Shown here piece by piece: positions 17,752-27,095 of a DNA stretch of 64,000 bases (position 1 is the first letter of the stretch; each line of letters begins with the position of its first letter). This DNA comes from Bacteroidales bacterium (GTDB lineage: Bacteria; Bacteroidota; Bacteroidia; Bacteroidales; Lentimicrobiaceae). Both the position numbers and the translations under genes were made by a program. The notes under the pieces are model-generated. The model searched no databases. It was given only the letters and a program-made list of their open reading frames with translations, and had not been told where the DNA came from. The stretch covers positions 16,747 to 80,746 of the forward strand of contig JAGXGB010000011.1 of assembly GCA_024636955.1 (NCBI GenBank), given 5' to 3'.

Positions 17752-17767
17752 TTGCATTTTTATGCAA
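17752..17767. promoter_or_regulatory. Inverted repeat TTGCAT-N4-ATGCAA near the ECF sigma promoter
   Basis: This perfect 6+6 inverted repeat with a 4-bp T spacer lies about 20 bp upstream of a TACTTTTG -7-like box (17787-17794). The position suits an activator or repressor overlapping the -33 region. Confidence 0.4.
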
Positions 17768-17841
17768 TTTTATGACACTTAATGTTTACTTTTGCACGCT
17801 ATTTGTTAAACAGTTTATATTCATTCAAACAAAGGTGAGTT

Positions 17842-18348
17842 ATGACAGCAATTGAATTTAACAGTAAGCTTATAGGTTTGCACGAAAACCTCTCATTTTT
17901 TGCCAACACGTTAACCAATAATAGAGAAGAGGCAAAAGATCTTATACAGGACACCTATCTTAAGGCACTAATCCATAAAGACAAATTTGAATCAAATACA
18001 AACCTTAAGGCGTGGACCTACACGATTATGAAAAATACCTTCATAAATAATTATCGCAGGAACCAAAAAGCAAATACTATAGTTGATACTACTGAAGACC
18101 TCTATTTCCTTAATATACCGCGTCGTTCAGATTTTGTATCACCTGATTCTCAACTTCAAACTAAGGAAATAGAAGCAAGCATTGCCAAGCTTGAAGAAGA
18201 CCAGCGTACACCTTTTGAGATGCACACTGAAGGTTATAAATACAAAGAGATAGCTGAAAACCTGAATTTGTCAATTGGGACAGTTAAAAGCAGGATATTC
18301 TTTACACGGAAAAAGCTAATGGATTCTTTGAAAGATTTTAAAAGCTAA
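17842..18348 (+). CDS. ECF-type RNA polymerase sigma factor
   Basis: A 168-residue sigma-70 family protein with only regions 2 and 4, as usual for extracytoplasmic-function sigma factors. Region 2 (~15-80) shows EEAKDLIQDTYLKALIHKD and NLKAWTYTIMKNTFINNYRR. Region 4 (~112-165) shows EDQRTPFEMHTEGYKYKEIA and LNLSIGTVKSRIFFTRKKL. No anti-sigma gene is adjacent. The upstream neighbour is the CarH-type B12 regulator, which suggests a two-step switch in which the B12 protein controls this sigma factor. That link is inferred from gene order. Confidence 0.93.
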   Translation: MTAIEFNSKLIGLHENLSFFANTLTNNREEAKDLIQDTYLKALIHKDKFESNTNLKAWTYTIMKNTFINNYRRNQKANTIVDTTEDLYFLNIPRRSDFVSPDSQLQTKEIEASIAKLEEDQRTPFEMHTEGYKYKEIAENLNLSIGTVKSRIFFTRKKLMDSLKDFKS

Positions 18349-18385
18349 CACCTTAATTTTAAAGTATCATTAAAGCATATTAAGT

Positions 18386-18424
18386 AAAACGAGAGAAGCT
18401 GCATGTAGCAGCTTCTCTCGTTTT
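18386..18424. terminator. Strong bidirectional terminator hairpin
   Basis: A perfect 17-bp stem (18386-18402 with 18408-18424, AAAACGAGAGAAGCTGC and its complement) surrounds a 5-nt loop, with A and T flanks on both sides. It lies 37 bp after the ECF sigma stop and also downstream of the converging sensor kinase. Confidence 0.88.
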
Positions 18425-18541
18425 GTCGTTTGAATTATTGTCTACAAGTTGTTTAAGGTTTAATAGCTTATCGTTTAATTTAAATTAACAGACTGTTATG
18501 CTATTTTGATTGATTAGAATAACACAATCCAACATAAACCT

Positions 18542-19507
18542 TTAAACAATTGCTGAATTCTGGTTTTCTGTCTTGTTAGATTCAATTTTTTCATTAATAG
18601 GCTCATAAGGGATTGTAAAATAGAATATTGAGCCATTGCCTGGTGATGATTCTCCTCTCATCTCTCCACCCAACATCTCAACAAACTTTTGTGATAAAGT
18701 CAAGCCTAGTCCTATACCTCCAAAATTCCTTGTATTGCTATCATCAACCTGCCGGAATCGTTGGAATACAATATCAAGCTTTTCCTGAGGGAAACCTAAT
18801 CCTGTATCCTTTACATAGAATTCAATCATTGAGTGATCTTTGAGCTCATAACCTATCTCCACATACCCTGAACTTGTATATTTCAATGCATTTTCAATGA
18901 GATTGAATAATGTTTGCCTTAACTTACGGGGATCAGTGTTTATAGAAAAGGTGTTTTCTCTGGTAGGTTTTTTGATTTTGATACTTACATCTGTTTGTTC
19001 GTTTAGTTCTTTTTCCATGTTAAAAAAGGTCACCAAACTAGAAAGCAATTCATTTATCTGGCATTCTTCCTTATATAAAGTAGTAATCCCTGATTCTATC
19101 AGAGCAATACTAAATATCTCATCCATCATATCTAGCAGTTTGTTGCTATTTCGATGAATTATTTCAATGTATTGGTGGTTTTCTCCATCATTTTCCCCTG
19201 GTGTTTGCAACAGTGAAGAGAAACCCATGATAGCATTAAGCGGAGTGCGAATTTCATGCGACATATTTGCCAGAAAAGATGACTTTAATTTATCTGACTC
19301 CTCAGCTCTCTTTTTTATAAAATCAAGTTCTTGAACAGTTGAGGTATAGAGCGTATTTGCTTTTTCTAATTGATCCTTAAGTAAAGAATTTTCCTTTGAC
19401 AGTTTTCTATAGTAGTATATGAATGCAGCAAAGCCAAGAATGAACAAAATCATACTGCCTGCAGGAAGCAGGAAGTTAAAATTAGCTGTAAGCGGAAAGG
19501 ATGACAT
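18542..19507 (-). CDS. Membrane-anchored sensor histidine kinase
   Basis: A 321-residue kinase with one N-terminal transmembrane helix (~12-32, LLPAGSMILFILGFAAFIYY) and a coiled coil (~35-75). The HisKA domain carries the phospho-acceptor His in SFLANMSHEIRTPLNAIMGF. The HATPase domain shows NLIENALKYTSSG (N box), KDTGLGFP (G1) and GGIGLGLTLSQ (G2). There is no extracellular sensor domain or PAS, so the signal must come through the membrane segment or a partner. No response regulator is adjacent. I start at ATG 19507; the longer frame begins with TTG. Confidence 0.9.
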   Translation of the reverse strand: MSSFPLTANFNFLLPAGSMILFILGFAAFIYYYRKLSKENSLLKDQLEKANTLYTSTVQELDFIKKRAEESDKLKSSFLANMSHEIRTPLNAIMGFSSLLQTPGENDGENHQYIEIIHRNSNKLLDMMDEIFSIALIESGITTLYKEECQINELLSSLVTFFNMEKELNEQTDVSIKIKKPTRENTFSINTDPRKLRQTLFNLIENALKYTSSGYVEIGYELKDHSMIEFYVKDTGLGFPQEKLDIVFQRFRQVDDSNTRNFGGIGLGLTLSQKFVEMLGGEMRGESSPGNGSIFYFTIPYEPINEKIESNKTENQNSAIV

Positions 19508-19564
19508 AGTGTAAATATGGGTATTCAAATATAAGATAATAAAATGAACGTTTTGAATATTTCA

Positions 19565-20194
19565 TTAAAAAACTATAGTGTGTATTCCAAACTCATAATG
19601 TTTAAGCATAATGTCCTTCATCCAGTCATAATGCTCTTTATTATTTACAAAATCTAGTCTGTTTGTGTCAACAATAAGTATTCGCATATCATTAAGCTTT
19701 CGCAAATGTTCAAAGTAGCCGTCCTGAATTCGCTGCAAATACGAATGTTCTATCTCCTGCTCGTACGACCTCCCTCTTAGTATTATGTTTGATTTTAGAC
19801 GGTTTACAGATGCATAGAGGTATACCACCAGATCAGGACTTGGGAGTGAGAGGTTAATAATACTAAAAAGCTTGGAGTATAAATTGAATTCATCCTCTGG
19901 TAATGTCGCTTTTGAAAATATGAGTGACTTATTGATGAAATAATCAGAAATGATAGTATTCTTAAACAGGTCAGTTACTGACAATTCAGTTTTTAACTGC
20001 TGGAACCGGCTGGCGAGAAACGATAGCTCAAGCGGGAATGCGTACTTATCAGGATCTTTATAAAACTTAGGCAGAAAATCATTTTCTTCAAATTGCTCAA
20101 GAATTAACCTCGCGTTTAAATCTGCACTCAGCATTTGAGCCAGAGAAGTCTTCCCCGCACCTATTGTACCTTCAATTGCTATATAATTATACAT
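19565..20194 (-). CDS. Deoxynucleoside kinase (dGK/dAK-like)
   Basis: A 209-residue P-loop kinase that phosphorylates deoxynucleosides for salvage. Walker A is EGTIGAGKTS (residues 8-17). LEQFEENDFLPKFYKD gives the family's Glu base region, LSFLASRFQQL the substrate-binding Arg region, and RGRSYEQEI the lid arginines. The length is typical. It lies 15 bp downstream of folK on the same strand, a pairing often seen in Bacteroidota. Which deoxynucleoside it prefers cannot be told. Confidence 0.9.
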   Translation of the reverse strand: MYNYIAIEGTIGAGKTSLAQMLSADLNARLILEQFEENDFLPKFYKDPDKYAFPLELSFLASRFQQLKTELSVTDLFKNTIISDYFINKSLIFSKATLPEDEFNLYSKLFSIINLSLPSPDLVVYLYASVNRLKSNIILRGRSYEQEIEHSYLQRIQDGYFEHLRKLNDMRILIVDTNRLDFVNNKEHYDWMKDIMLKHYEFGIHTIVF

Positions 20195-20209
20195 TAGTCG
20201 TCACAATGA

Positions 20210-20692
20210 TTACATATTTTTAACCCAACTCGTGTCAGTGCAGGTTTCCAATAACCTTTCAACAGTGATATGGAGACCCGGGTGTTCAAACTCAGCAGCA
20301 ATTTCAGCAAGCGGAACAAGTACAAATCGTCGCAGATGCAATCGTTCATGTGGGATTACAAGGTGATCAAGATTTAATATTGAATCATCATAAAACAGGA
20401 TATCAATATCAATAGTTCTGGGTTGATTCCTTTGATCTGACCTGATTCTGCCGAGTTCTATCTCAATATTAAGTAAAGTTTGTAGTAACTCTTCGGGTTT
20501 TAATTCGGTTTGCACTTTAATTACCTTATTAATAAACGGAAGCGGATTAGCAGTTCCCCATGGTTCAGTTTCATAATATGATGATGCAGTGCTAATTATG
20601 CCAGCTTTAGCAGAAATTAGTTCTAATGCCCTGGCAATAATTAGTATTCTGTCGCCAACATTACTTCCTAAAAGCAAATATGCTTCACTCAT
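20210..20692 (-). CDS. folK: 2-amino-4-hydroxy-6-hydroxymethyldihydropteridine pyrophosphokinase
   Basis: A 160-residue HPPK of standard length. It transfers pyrophosphate from ATP to 6-hydroxymethyl-7,8-dihydropterin in folate synthesis. Visible signatures are LLLGSNVGDR (N-terminus), SSYYETEPWG, PFINKVIKVQT, IEIELGR and the metal and ATP site QPRTIDIDILFYDD, then VIPHERLHLRRFVLVPL. It is upstream of the deoxynucleoside kinase on the same strand and divergent from sppA. Confidence 0.95.
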   Translation of the reverse strand: MSEAYLLLGSNVGDRILIIARALELISAKAGIISTASSYYETEPWGTANPLPFINKVIKVQTELKPEELLQTLLNIEIELGRIRSDQRNQPRTIDIDILFYDDSILNLDHLVIPHERLHLRRFVLVPLAEIAAEFEHPGLHITVERLLETCTDTSWVKNM

Positions 20693-20736
20693 GCAATATA
20701 ATTTGCAGTAAATGTAGTCTGTTTTTTAAAATATTC

Positions 20737-20744
20737 TAACTTTG
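20737..20744 (+). promoter_or_regulatory. -7 promoter box of sppA
   Basis: TAACTTTG matches TAnnTTTG, 27 bp upstream of the sppA ATG. The match overlaps the in-frame TTG at 20742, which is another reason to reject that codon as start. Confidence 0.5.
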
Positions 20745-20771
20745 AAAAACTTACAAAACAAAGTAATCACC

Positions 20772-22541
20772 ATGAGACAGTTTTTCAAATTCATGCTTGC
20801 ATCAATGGCCGGTTTTATTCTGACCATGTTGATAATGTTCTTCATAGCTTCAATCTTTATAGCCTCCATGATTGCATTGGCAGGCAAAAAGGAAGTAGTT
20901 ATACACTCAAACTCGGTTCTGCACCTTAGCTTTGATAAGGCTGTACCTGAGAGAAGTCCGGCTGCACCCTTTGCATTTGGTGGTTTGGACGGCTTCAGAA
21001 GCACCAACACACCTGGTTTGCTTGAAACCCTTGATCTTATTAAAAACGCTGGTGAAGATGACAATATTAAAGGTATATACCTTGATATGAGTGATGTTCC
21101 CTCAGGTTTGGCTACACTTGAAGAAATCAGGAATGGATTGATTGAATTTAAGAAGTCGGGTAAGTTCATCTATGCTTATGGCGAAGTATACTCTCAAAAG
21201 GCTTATTACCTGGCGAGTGTTGCTGACCAGATAGTAGTTAACCCTGAAGGAGCGATTGATTTTAAAGGCTTAACCGGACAGGTTATGTTTTTAAAAGGAT
21301 TGCTTTCCAAACTCGACATCAATGCTCAGATTATCCGCCACGGAAAGTATAAAAGCGCTATTGAGCCCCTTATTTCTGACAAAATGAGTGAGGCAAATAA
21401 AGAGCAAACTATAACCTATATTGGGGCTATCTGGAATCATATGGTTGACGGCATTAGCCAGGCAAGAAATATACCTACCGCTAATTTAATGACAGTTGCC
21501 GACTCACTTAAGCTAGAGACAGCAGAGGAGGCTGTTGAACAGGGCTTTGCTGATCAGGCGGCTTATAAGGATCAATTTATTGACATGTTGAAATCTAAGC
21601 TTGGTATAGAGGAAAATGACAAACTGCGCTTAGTTTCATTAAACAAATACAAATCAAACAAACCGGCTACTTCAGAAAAACGTTCCAGGAACAAGATTGC
21701 AATTGTATATGCTGTTGGTGACATTGGAAGTGGCGAAGGCGATGAAGAATCAATCGGATCAGAGCGTATTTCCAAGGCACTACGCAAAGCAAGGCTTGAC
21801 AGCACTGTTAAAGCCATTGTGTTCCGCATTAACTCACCTGGAGGAAGCGCACTTGCATCTGATGTAATATGGAGGGAAGTAACACTTGCCCGTGAAGTTA
21901 AACCAGTGATTGCATCAATGGGAAACCTTGCAGCATCGGGCGGTTACTACATAGCATGTGCTGCTGATACAATCATTGCTAACCCTACAACACTTACCGG
22001 CTCTATTGGTGTATTCGGCGTAATACCTGATTTCCAGAAGTTCTTCAGCAACAAGATGGGTATAACCTTTGATCATGTTAAAACTAATGAAAATGCTGAT
22101 TACATTTCAGTAACCCGCCCAATGACTTCTTATGAAGAAAAGGTGCTGACTAATTCTGTTGAAAGGATATACACAACTTTCATCGGCCATGTTGCTGATG
22201 GTAGGTCAATGGATGTTGCAGATGTTGACAGCATAGGTCAGGGCAGAGTATGGAGTGGAATTGACGGCTTACGAATCAATCTTGTTGATGAAACCGGAGG
22301 ATTACGCAGAGCTATTGAAGTTGCTAAAACAATGGCAGGTTTGGATGATTACAGGATAATTAGCTTACCTGCTCAAAAAGATCCTTTTACACAAATAATG
22401 GAAGACTTAACAGGTGATTCAGAAGATGCACACCTTCGCAACCAGTTTGGTGTTTTCTATCCTTACTTTAAAGAGATTAAGGCACTTTCAAATATGAAGG
22501 GTGTACAGGCGCGTATGCCTTATATTATTGAAGTTAACTAA
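20772..22541 (+). CDS. sppA: Signal peptide peptidase SppA, 67K type
   Basis: A 589-residue membrane serine protease that degrades cleaved signal peptides. An N-terminal transmembrane helix (~5-33, KFMLASMAGFILTMLIMFFI) is followed by two tandem S49 domains. The catalytic Lys lies in RHGKYKSAIEPL of the first domain. The nucleophile Ser lies in GNLAASGGYYIA of the second, after FRINSPGGSAL. This is the two-domain 67K layout. I use ATG 20772 (MRQFFKFM) because an upstream TTG frame overlaps the promoter box. Confidence 0.95.
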   Translation: MRQFFKFMLASMAGFILTMLIMFFIASIFIASMIALAGKKEVVIHSNSVLHLSFDKAVPERSPAAPFAFGGLDGFRSTNTPGLLETLDLIKNAGEDDNIKGIYLDMSDVPSGLATLEEIRNGLIEFKKSGKFIYAYGEVYSQKAYYLASVADQIVVNPEGAIDFKGLTGQVMFLKGLLSKLDINAQIIRHGKYKSAIEPLISDKMSEANKEQTITYIGAIWNHMVDGISQARNIPTANLMTVADSLKLETAEEAVEQGFADQAAYKDQFIDMLKSKLGIEENDKLRLVSLNKYKSNKPATSEKRSRNKIAIVYAVGDIGSGEGDEESIGSERISKALRKARLDSTVKAIVFRINSPGGSALASDVIWREVTLAREVKPVIASMGNLAASGGYYIACAADTIIANPTTLTGSIGVFGVIPDFQKFFSNKMGITFDHVKTNENADYISVTRPMTSYEEKVLTNSVERIYTTFIGHVADGRSMDVADVDSIGQGRVWSGIDGLRINLVDETGGLRRAIEVAKTMAGLDDYRIISLPAQKDPFTQIMEDLTGDSEDAHLRNQFGVFYPYFKEIKALSNMKGVQARMPYIIEVN

Positions 22542-22580
22542 GCAATGCGTTGCTAATATTCACTTTAGGTGATTACAAAT

Positions 22581-22618
22581 AAAAAGGGGCTGTCATACAT
22601 TGACAGCCTCTTTTTATA
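22581..22618. terminator. Terminator hairpin between sppA and the e(P4) nucleotidase
   Basis: AAAAAGGGGCTGTCA (22581-22595) pairs, with G-T wobble, with TGACAGCCTCTTTTT (22601-22615) around TACAT. With A and T tracts on both sides it can serve both converging genes. Confidence 0.85.
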
Positions 22619-22638
22619 TTAGTTAAGAGCGATTGCAA

Positions 22639-23493
22639 TTAAAATCCTTGAAGTGCCTGAATCCGCTTCTGTGATTTTACAGCATCAGCTATCTGCCTAT
22701 TTTTGCCATATACTGCAAGCTCCCACTCGCCATACATAGCATTGGGCAACACAATGAACTTGCTTCCAAATTCTTCCATCATTCTATTAACTTCAGTCTT
22801 TTTGAGGTTATTAGGCAAATCATCAAATACATATGAGAAGTCGCTAAGGTTATCGCCAAACAGTAATGCAACATGGTATTTTTCCAATAAAGCGTTACGC
22901 CTCCCCTCTTTGCTATTCTCTGTGGTACGCATTATCACATGCGAGGTATCAGCATGAGGGAAACCCAACTTTCGTAGGTTCTCAATAGTAACATCTCTCA
23001 AATGCTGCTTCCTGTTGGTAATATAGAAAACGCTAACGCCATTGGCGCGGGCGTATTTTGTTAAATCAAGAGCTCCTGGTACTGCCTCTGCTGAAGCTTT
23101 TGAGCACCACTCATCCCAGTGTACAGGATAGTTAATATCATCAATGATACATTGTGCCTGATACGGACTATTGTCAAGTACTGTTTCATCTATATCCAGC
23201 ACTACAACCCTGTGCTTATCAATCGACTTGTTTTTTAAATCTATATCGAGCATGTGCTTGCCAAGGTTATAGGCCTGAAAGCATAGAGCCCTGTATTCGG
23301 CTGATTGCTGATGGAAAAGGGTGGCCAGCACCATGTAATCATTCTTGTATACAGGGGATTGAACACTATCAATAACTACTGCCACTGAATCATTTATAAC
23401 AACAGGTTGTTCAGCTTCGGCAGGTTTGTCAGTTCTATAGCATGAACTTAAGCCAATGACTAAAATGAGGGAGAGATAGCTGAATGTTTTCAT
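22639..23493 (-). CDS. 5'-nucleotidase, lipoprotein e(P4) family (class C acid phosphatase)
   Basis: A 284-residue outer-membrane-type lipoprotein with a signal peptide ending at C18 (IGLSSCYRT). The HAD-fold catalytic motif VVLDIDETVLDN (DxDxT) is followed by FYITNRK (motif II), a conserved Lys region (NSKEGRR) and FGDNLSDF (motif IV). Relatives dephosphorylate nucleotides such as NMN outside the cytoplasm for uptake. The ordering and length (~280) fit the e(P4) family. It lies downstream of nifJ but is separated from it by a terminator. Confidence 0.93.
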   Translation of the reverse strand: MKTFSYLSLILVIGLSSCYRTDKPAEAEQPVVINDSVAVVIDSVQSPVYKNDYMVLATLFHQQSAEYRALCFQAYNLGKHMLDIDLKNKSIDKHRVVVLDIDETVLDNSPYQAQCIIDDINYPVHWDEWCSKASAEAVPGALDLTKYARANGVSVFYITNRKQHLRDVTIENLRKLGFPHADTSHVIMRTTENSKEGRRNALLEKYHVALLFGDNLSDFSYVFDDLPNNLKKTEVNRMMEEFGSKFIVLPNAMYGEWELAVYGKNRQIADAVKSQKRIQALQGF

Positions 23494-23510
23494 AGTTGGT
23501 TTTGGTGTAA

Positions 23511-23536
23511 AAAAAAGCCGGGATAATTTCCCGGCT
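23511..23536 (-). terminator. Intrinsic terminator of nifJ
   Basis: AGCCGGGA (23516-23523) pairs with TCCCGGCT (23529-23536) around TAATT. On the minus strand it is followed by eight Ts, 23 bp after the nifJ stop. Confidence 0.88.
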
Positions 23537-23558
23537 CCAAAATTAATTATTTTAAATG

Positions 23559-26500
23559 TTAGTTGGTCTCATAAACCATACCCGCCAACCTGCGATAGCT
23601 GTTATGCCTCCATTTAGCATTCTCTTCAGCGGCTGCAAATAATTCGGCTGCTTCAACAGGGAATGATTTCTTCAATGAAGTATAACGAACTTCTGAGTTG
23701 AGGAATTCCTGGAATTTGTCAAAATCAGGTTCTTTTGAATCCATGATGAATGGGTTCTTACCTTCAGCTTCCAACATTGGGTTGTAGCGGTATAATGACC
23801 AGTAACCTGCCTGAACTGCAAGATCCTGCTGCTCCTGAGCTTTACCCATTCCTGCACGTATACCATGGTTAATACATGGTGAATATGCTATAATGAGTGA
23901 TGGCCCGGGATAAGCTTCAGCTTCACGAAGTGCTTTGAGGTACTGTGTTTGATTTGCACCCATAGCAACCTGTGCCACGTATACATAACCATAACTCATT
24001 GCCATCATTCCGAGGTCTTTTTTGCGGATCTTCTTTCCACTGGCAGCAAACTTAGCAACTGCTCCAACCGGAGTAGCTTTTGATGCCTGTCCACCTGTGT
24101 TTGAATAAACTTCAGTATCCATAACCAAAATGTTAACATCTTCACCTGAAGCTATAACATGGTCAAGTCCACCATAGCCAATATCATACGCCCAACCGTC
24201 GCCACCAAACATCCAAACTGATTTCTTGATGAAATACTGTTTCAGTTCATACAACTCTTGTGCAAGAGGTGTGGTTTGTTGTGAGAGCAAAGGAAGCAGC
24301 TTTTCAGAAGCTTCTTTTGAAAGATTAGCGTTGTGCTGGCCATCAATCCATTGCTGGCTTAATGCTTTTAATTCTTCGTTATAATCACCTTTAACAACTT
24401 CAGCTAATTTCAAGCCTATTCTTTCCCTTAGTTTGCTAATAGCTGTTGCCATACCAAAACCGTACTCGGCATTATCCTCAAACAATGAGTTAGCCCATGC
24501 AGGACCATGACCTTGTGCATTGGTTGTATAAGGAGTTGAAGGAGCTGAACCACCATATATTGAAGAACATCCAGTTGCATTTGCAACCATCATTCTGTCA
24601 CCATATAGTTGGGTAATAAGCTTGATATAAGGGGTTTCACCGCAACCTGAACATGCACCTGAGAATTCAAATAATGGTTGTGCAAACTGGCTGTTTTTAA
24701 CGTTTTGTTCTTTTGGAACTATGGTATCCTTGTAAGTAACATTTTTGGTGATTGAATCCCATAGATCTTGCTGTGGCATCTGGCTTTCAAGTGATTCCAT
24801 AACAAGTGCCTTAGATTTAGAAGGACAAACATCAGCACAATTACCACAACCAGTACAGTCAAGCGGGCTCAACTGAATACGGAACTGAAGTCCGTCAAAT
24901 GTTTTTGGAATTGCCTTAAGTGCTGGTGTTCCTGCAGGCAAAGTAGCCATTTCTTCCTGACTTATGAGGAATGGGCGGATACAAGCATGAGGACAAACAT
25001 AAGAACACTGGTTACACTGTATACAGTTTTCAGGTATCCATTCCGGAACGTTTACTGCAATACCGCGTTTTTCGAAGGCGGTTGTTCCTGAAGGGAAAGT
25101 ACCATCTTCACGACCGAGGAATGCACTTACAGGTAAATCATCACCTTTCATTGCATTAATAGGCATAACAACATTGCGGATAAATTCAGGAACATCACTG
25201 TAATTATCAGAAACTGCAGGAGTAACTTGCCTCCAGCTATCAGGTATGGTAACCTTTGTTACTTCACCACCCCTGTCAATAGCAGCATAGTTCATCTTTA
25301 CGATTTCTTCACCCTTTTTGCCAAAGTCTTTCTGGATAGCTTTTTTCATATACTCAACAGCGGTTGAGTATGGAATAACTTCTGATATCTTAAAGAAAGT
25401 TGATTGCATGATGGTGTTAGTTCTTCCTCCAAGTCCAATCTCTTCAGCAATAACTGTTGCATTGATGATGTAGAAGTTAATGTCGTTATCAGCTATATAA
25501 CGCTTCATGTAGTCAGGAATGCGGGTTAGAGTTTCCTCTTCACTCCACAGGCTATTAAGGAGAAAAGTACCGCCTTTTTTCAGGCCTTTAAGCATATCAT
25601 ATTTTTCCAGATAAGCAGGAACATGGCATGCAACAAAATCGGGAGTGTTAACAAGATAAGGAGAACGGATAGGCTCGTCACCAAAACGAAGATGGGATGT
25701 TGTTACACCACCAGATTTCTTGGAATCATAAGCGAAGTATGCCTGGCAATATTTATCAGTAGTGTCACCTATGATCTTAATAGAATTCTTATTTGCTCCA
25801 ACAGTTCCATCAGCACCAATTCCGTAGAATTTAGCCTGGTAAGTTCCTTTGGCAGCCAAATCAATTTCAGGAAGTAAAGGCAGTGATGTAAAAGTAACAT
25901 CATCAACAATACCAACTGTGAATCGATTCTTTGGCTCATTCATCTTCAGATTATTGATAACAGAAATAATCATTGAAGGAGTAGTATCTTTTGAGCTTAA
26001 TCCGTAGCGACCACCAACTATAAGAGGCTTATTCGATTTATCATAGAAAGCTTCAACAACATCAAGGTAAAGTGGATCACCGTTAGCACCTGGTTCTTTG
26101 GTACGATCGAGTACACAAACGCGCTTAACAGTTGATGGCATTACATTGAAGAAATATTTGGTTGAGAAAGGCCTGTAAAGGTGTACTGAAACAAGACCTA
26201 CCTTTTCACCGATTGAGTTCATATAGTCAATAACTTCCTTGATGGTATCAGTTATTGAGCCCATGGCAACTAATACGTTTTCAGCATCAGGAGCACCGTA
26301 GTAAGTAAACGGGTGATATTCACGACCGGTTAATTTGGTTATTTCCTGCATGTATTCCTCAACCATATCAGGAAGAGCATTGTAATAACTGTTAGCAGCT
26401 TCTCGCGACTGAAAATAAATATCAGGGTTTTGAGCTGTACCACGGGTAACGGGTGTTTCAGGATTCAAAGCTCTTTTGCGGAAGGCTTTTAAAGCATCCC

Positions 26501-27095
26501 AGTCAAGTAAAGCAGCCATATCTTCATTTGAAGGAGCTTCAGCTTTCTGTATTTCATGTGAAGTCCTGAAACCATCGAAGAAATGAAGGAAAGGAACACG
26601 TGAGCGAATAGCTGTTAAATGCGCTACACCTGCCAGGTCAAATATTTCCTGTACACTACCTGTTGCTAACATGGCAAATCCCGTTTGACGTGTGGAATAC
26701 ACATCAGAATGATCACCGAAAATAGAAAGAGCCTGAGCTGCAAGACTACGAGCTGATACATGGAAAACAGCAGGAAGTAATTCACCAGCCATTTTGTACA
26801 TGTTAGGTATCATCAGCAGCAATCCCTGTGATGCAGTATATGTAGTTGTTAAGGCACCGGCTTGCAATGAACCGTGCACTGCACCTGCAGCACCAGCTTC
26901 TGATTGCATTTCAGTGACTTTAACAGTTTCACCAAAAATATTTTTACGGCCATATGATGCCCATTCATCAACATATTCAGCCATCGTAGAGGAGGGTGTA
27001 ATAGGATAAATGGCAGCCACTTCACTAAACATGTAAGCAATATGTGCCGCTGCATAATTCCCGTCACATGTAACAAAATTTCTCTTTTTTGTCAT
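23559..27095 (-). CDS. nifJ: Pyruvate:ferredoxin (flavodoxin) oxidoreductase
   Basis: A 1178-residue single-chain PFOR that oxidises pyruvate plus CoA to acetyl-CoA, CO2 and reduced ferredoxin. The domain order is typical. Pyrimidine-binding domain I comes first (YPITPSSTMAEYVDEW, QSEAGAAGAVHG), then domains II-III. An inserted ferredoxin domain (~680-760) has CIQCNQCSYVCPHACI and CTGCGNCADVCPSKSK. The TPP domain carries the proximal-cluster motif CSGCGETPYI and WMFGGDGWAYDIGYGG with NTGGQ. The reduced ferredoxin would feed the HydABC hydrogenase of this window. A DHOD-like gene is divergent. Confidence 0.97.
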   Translation of the reverse strand: MTKKRNFVTCDGNYAAAHIAYMFSEVAAIYPITPSSTMAEYVDEWASYGRKNIFGETVKVTEMQSEAGAAGAVHGSLQAGALTTTYTASQGLLLMIPNMYKMAGELLPAVFHVSARSLAAQALSIFGDHSDVYSTRQTGFAMLATGSVQEIFDLAGVAHLTAIRSRVPFLHFFDGFRTSHEIQKAEAPSNEDMAALLDWDALKAFRKRALNPETPVTRGTAQNPDIYFQSREAANSYYNALPDMVEEYMQEITKLTGREYHPFTYYGAPDAENVLVAMGSITDTIKEVIDYMNSIGEKVGLVSVHLYRPFSTKYFFNVMPSTVKRVCVLDRTKEPGANGDPLYLDVVEAFYDKSNKPLIVGGRYGLSSKDTTPSMIISVINNLKMNEPKNRFTVGIVDDVTFTSLPLLPEIDLAAKGTYQAKFYGIGADGTVGANKNSIKIIGDTTDKYCQAYFAYDSKKSGGVTTSHLRFGDEPIRSPYLVNTPDFVACHVPAYLEKYDMLKGLKKGGTFLLNSLWSEEETLTRIPDYMKRYIADNDINFYIINATVIAEEIGLGGRTNTIMQSTFFKISEVIPYSTAVEYMKKAIQKDFGKKGEEIVKMNYAAIDRGGEVTKVTIPDSWRQVTPAVSDNYSDVPEFIRNVVMPINAMKGDDLPVSAFLGREDGTFPSGTTAFEKRGIAVNVPEWIPENCIQCNQCSYVCPHACIRPFLISQEEMATLPAGTPALKAIPKTFDGLQFRIQLSPLDCTGCGNCADVCPSKSKALVMESLESQMPQQDLWDSITKNVTYKDTIVPKEQNVKNSQFAQPLFEFSGACSGCGETPYIKLITQLYGDRMMVANATGCSSIYGGSAPSTPYTTNAQGHGPAWANSLFEDNAEYGFGMATAISKLRERIGLKLAEVVKGDYNEELKALSQQWIDGQHNANLSKEASEKLLPLLSQQTTPLAQELYELKQYFIKKSVWMFGGDGWAYDIGYGGLDHVIASGEDVNILVMDTEVYSNTGGQASKATPVGAVAKFAASGKKIRKKDLGMMAMSYGYVYVAQVAMGANQTQYLKALREAEAYPGPSLIIAYSPCINHGIRAGMGKAQEQQDLAVQAGYWSLYRYNPMLEAEGKNPFIMDSKEPDFDKFQEFLNSEVRYTSLKKSFPVEAAELFAAAEENAKWRHNSYRRLAGMVYETN

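Larger units (their letters stand above)
17489..17841. other. Intergenic region upstream of the ECF sigma factor
   Basis: This 353-bp spacer holds the terminator of the MerR-B12 gene (17513-17549), inverted repeats at 17626-17640 and 17752-17767, and a TACTTTTG -7-like box at 17787-17794, 48 bp before the sigma-factor ATG. No gene or RNA was recognised in it. Confidence 0.6.

Noticed and set aside
20742..20771. Upstream TTG start of sppA
   Set aside because: The codon overlaps the TAACTTTG promoter box, and the ATG at 20772 gives a normal membrane-anchor N-terminus.
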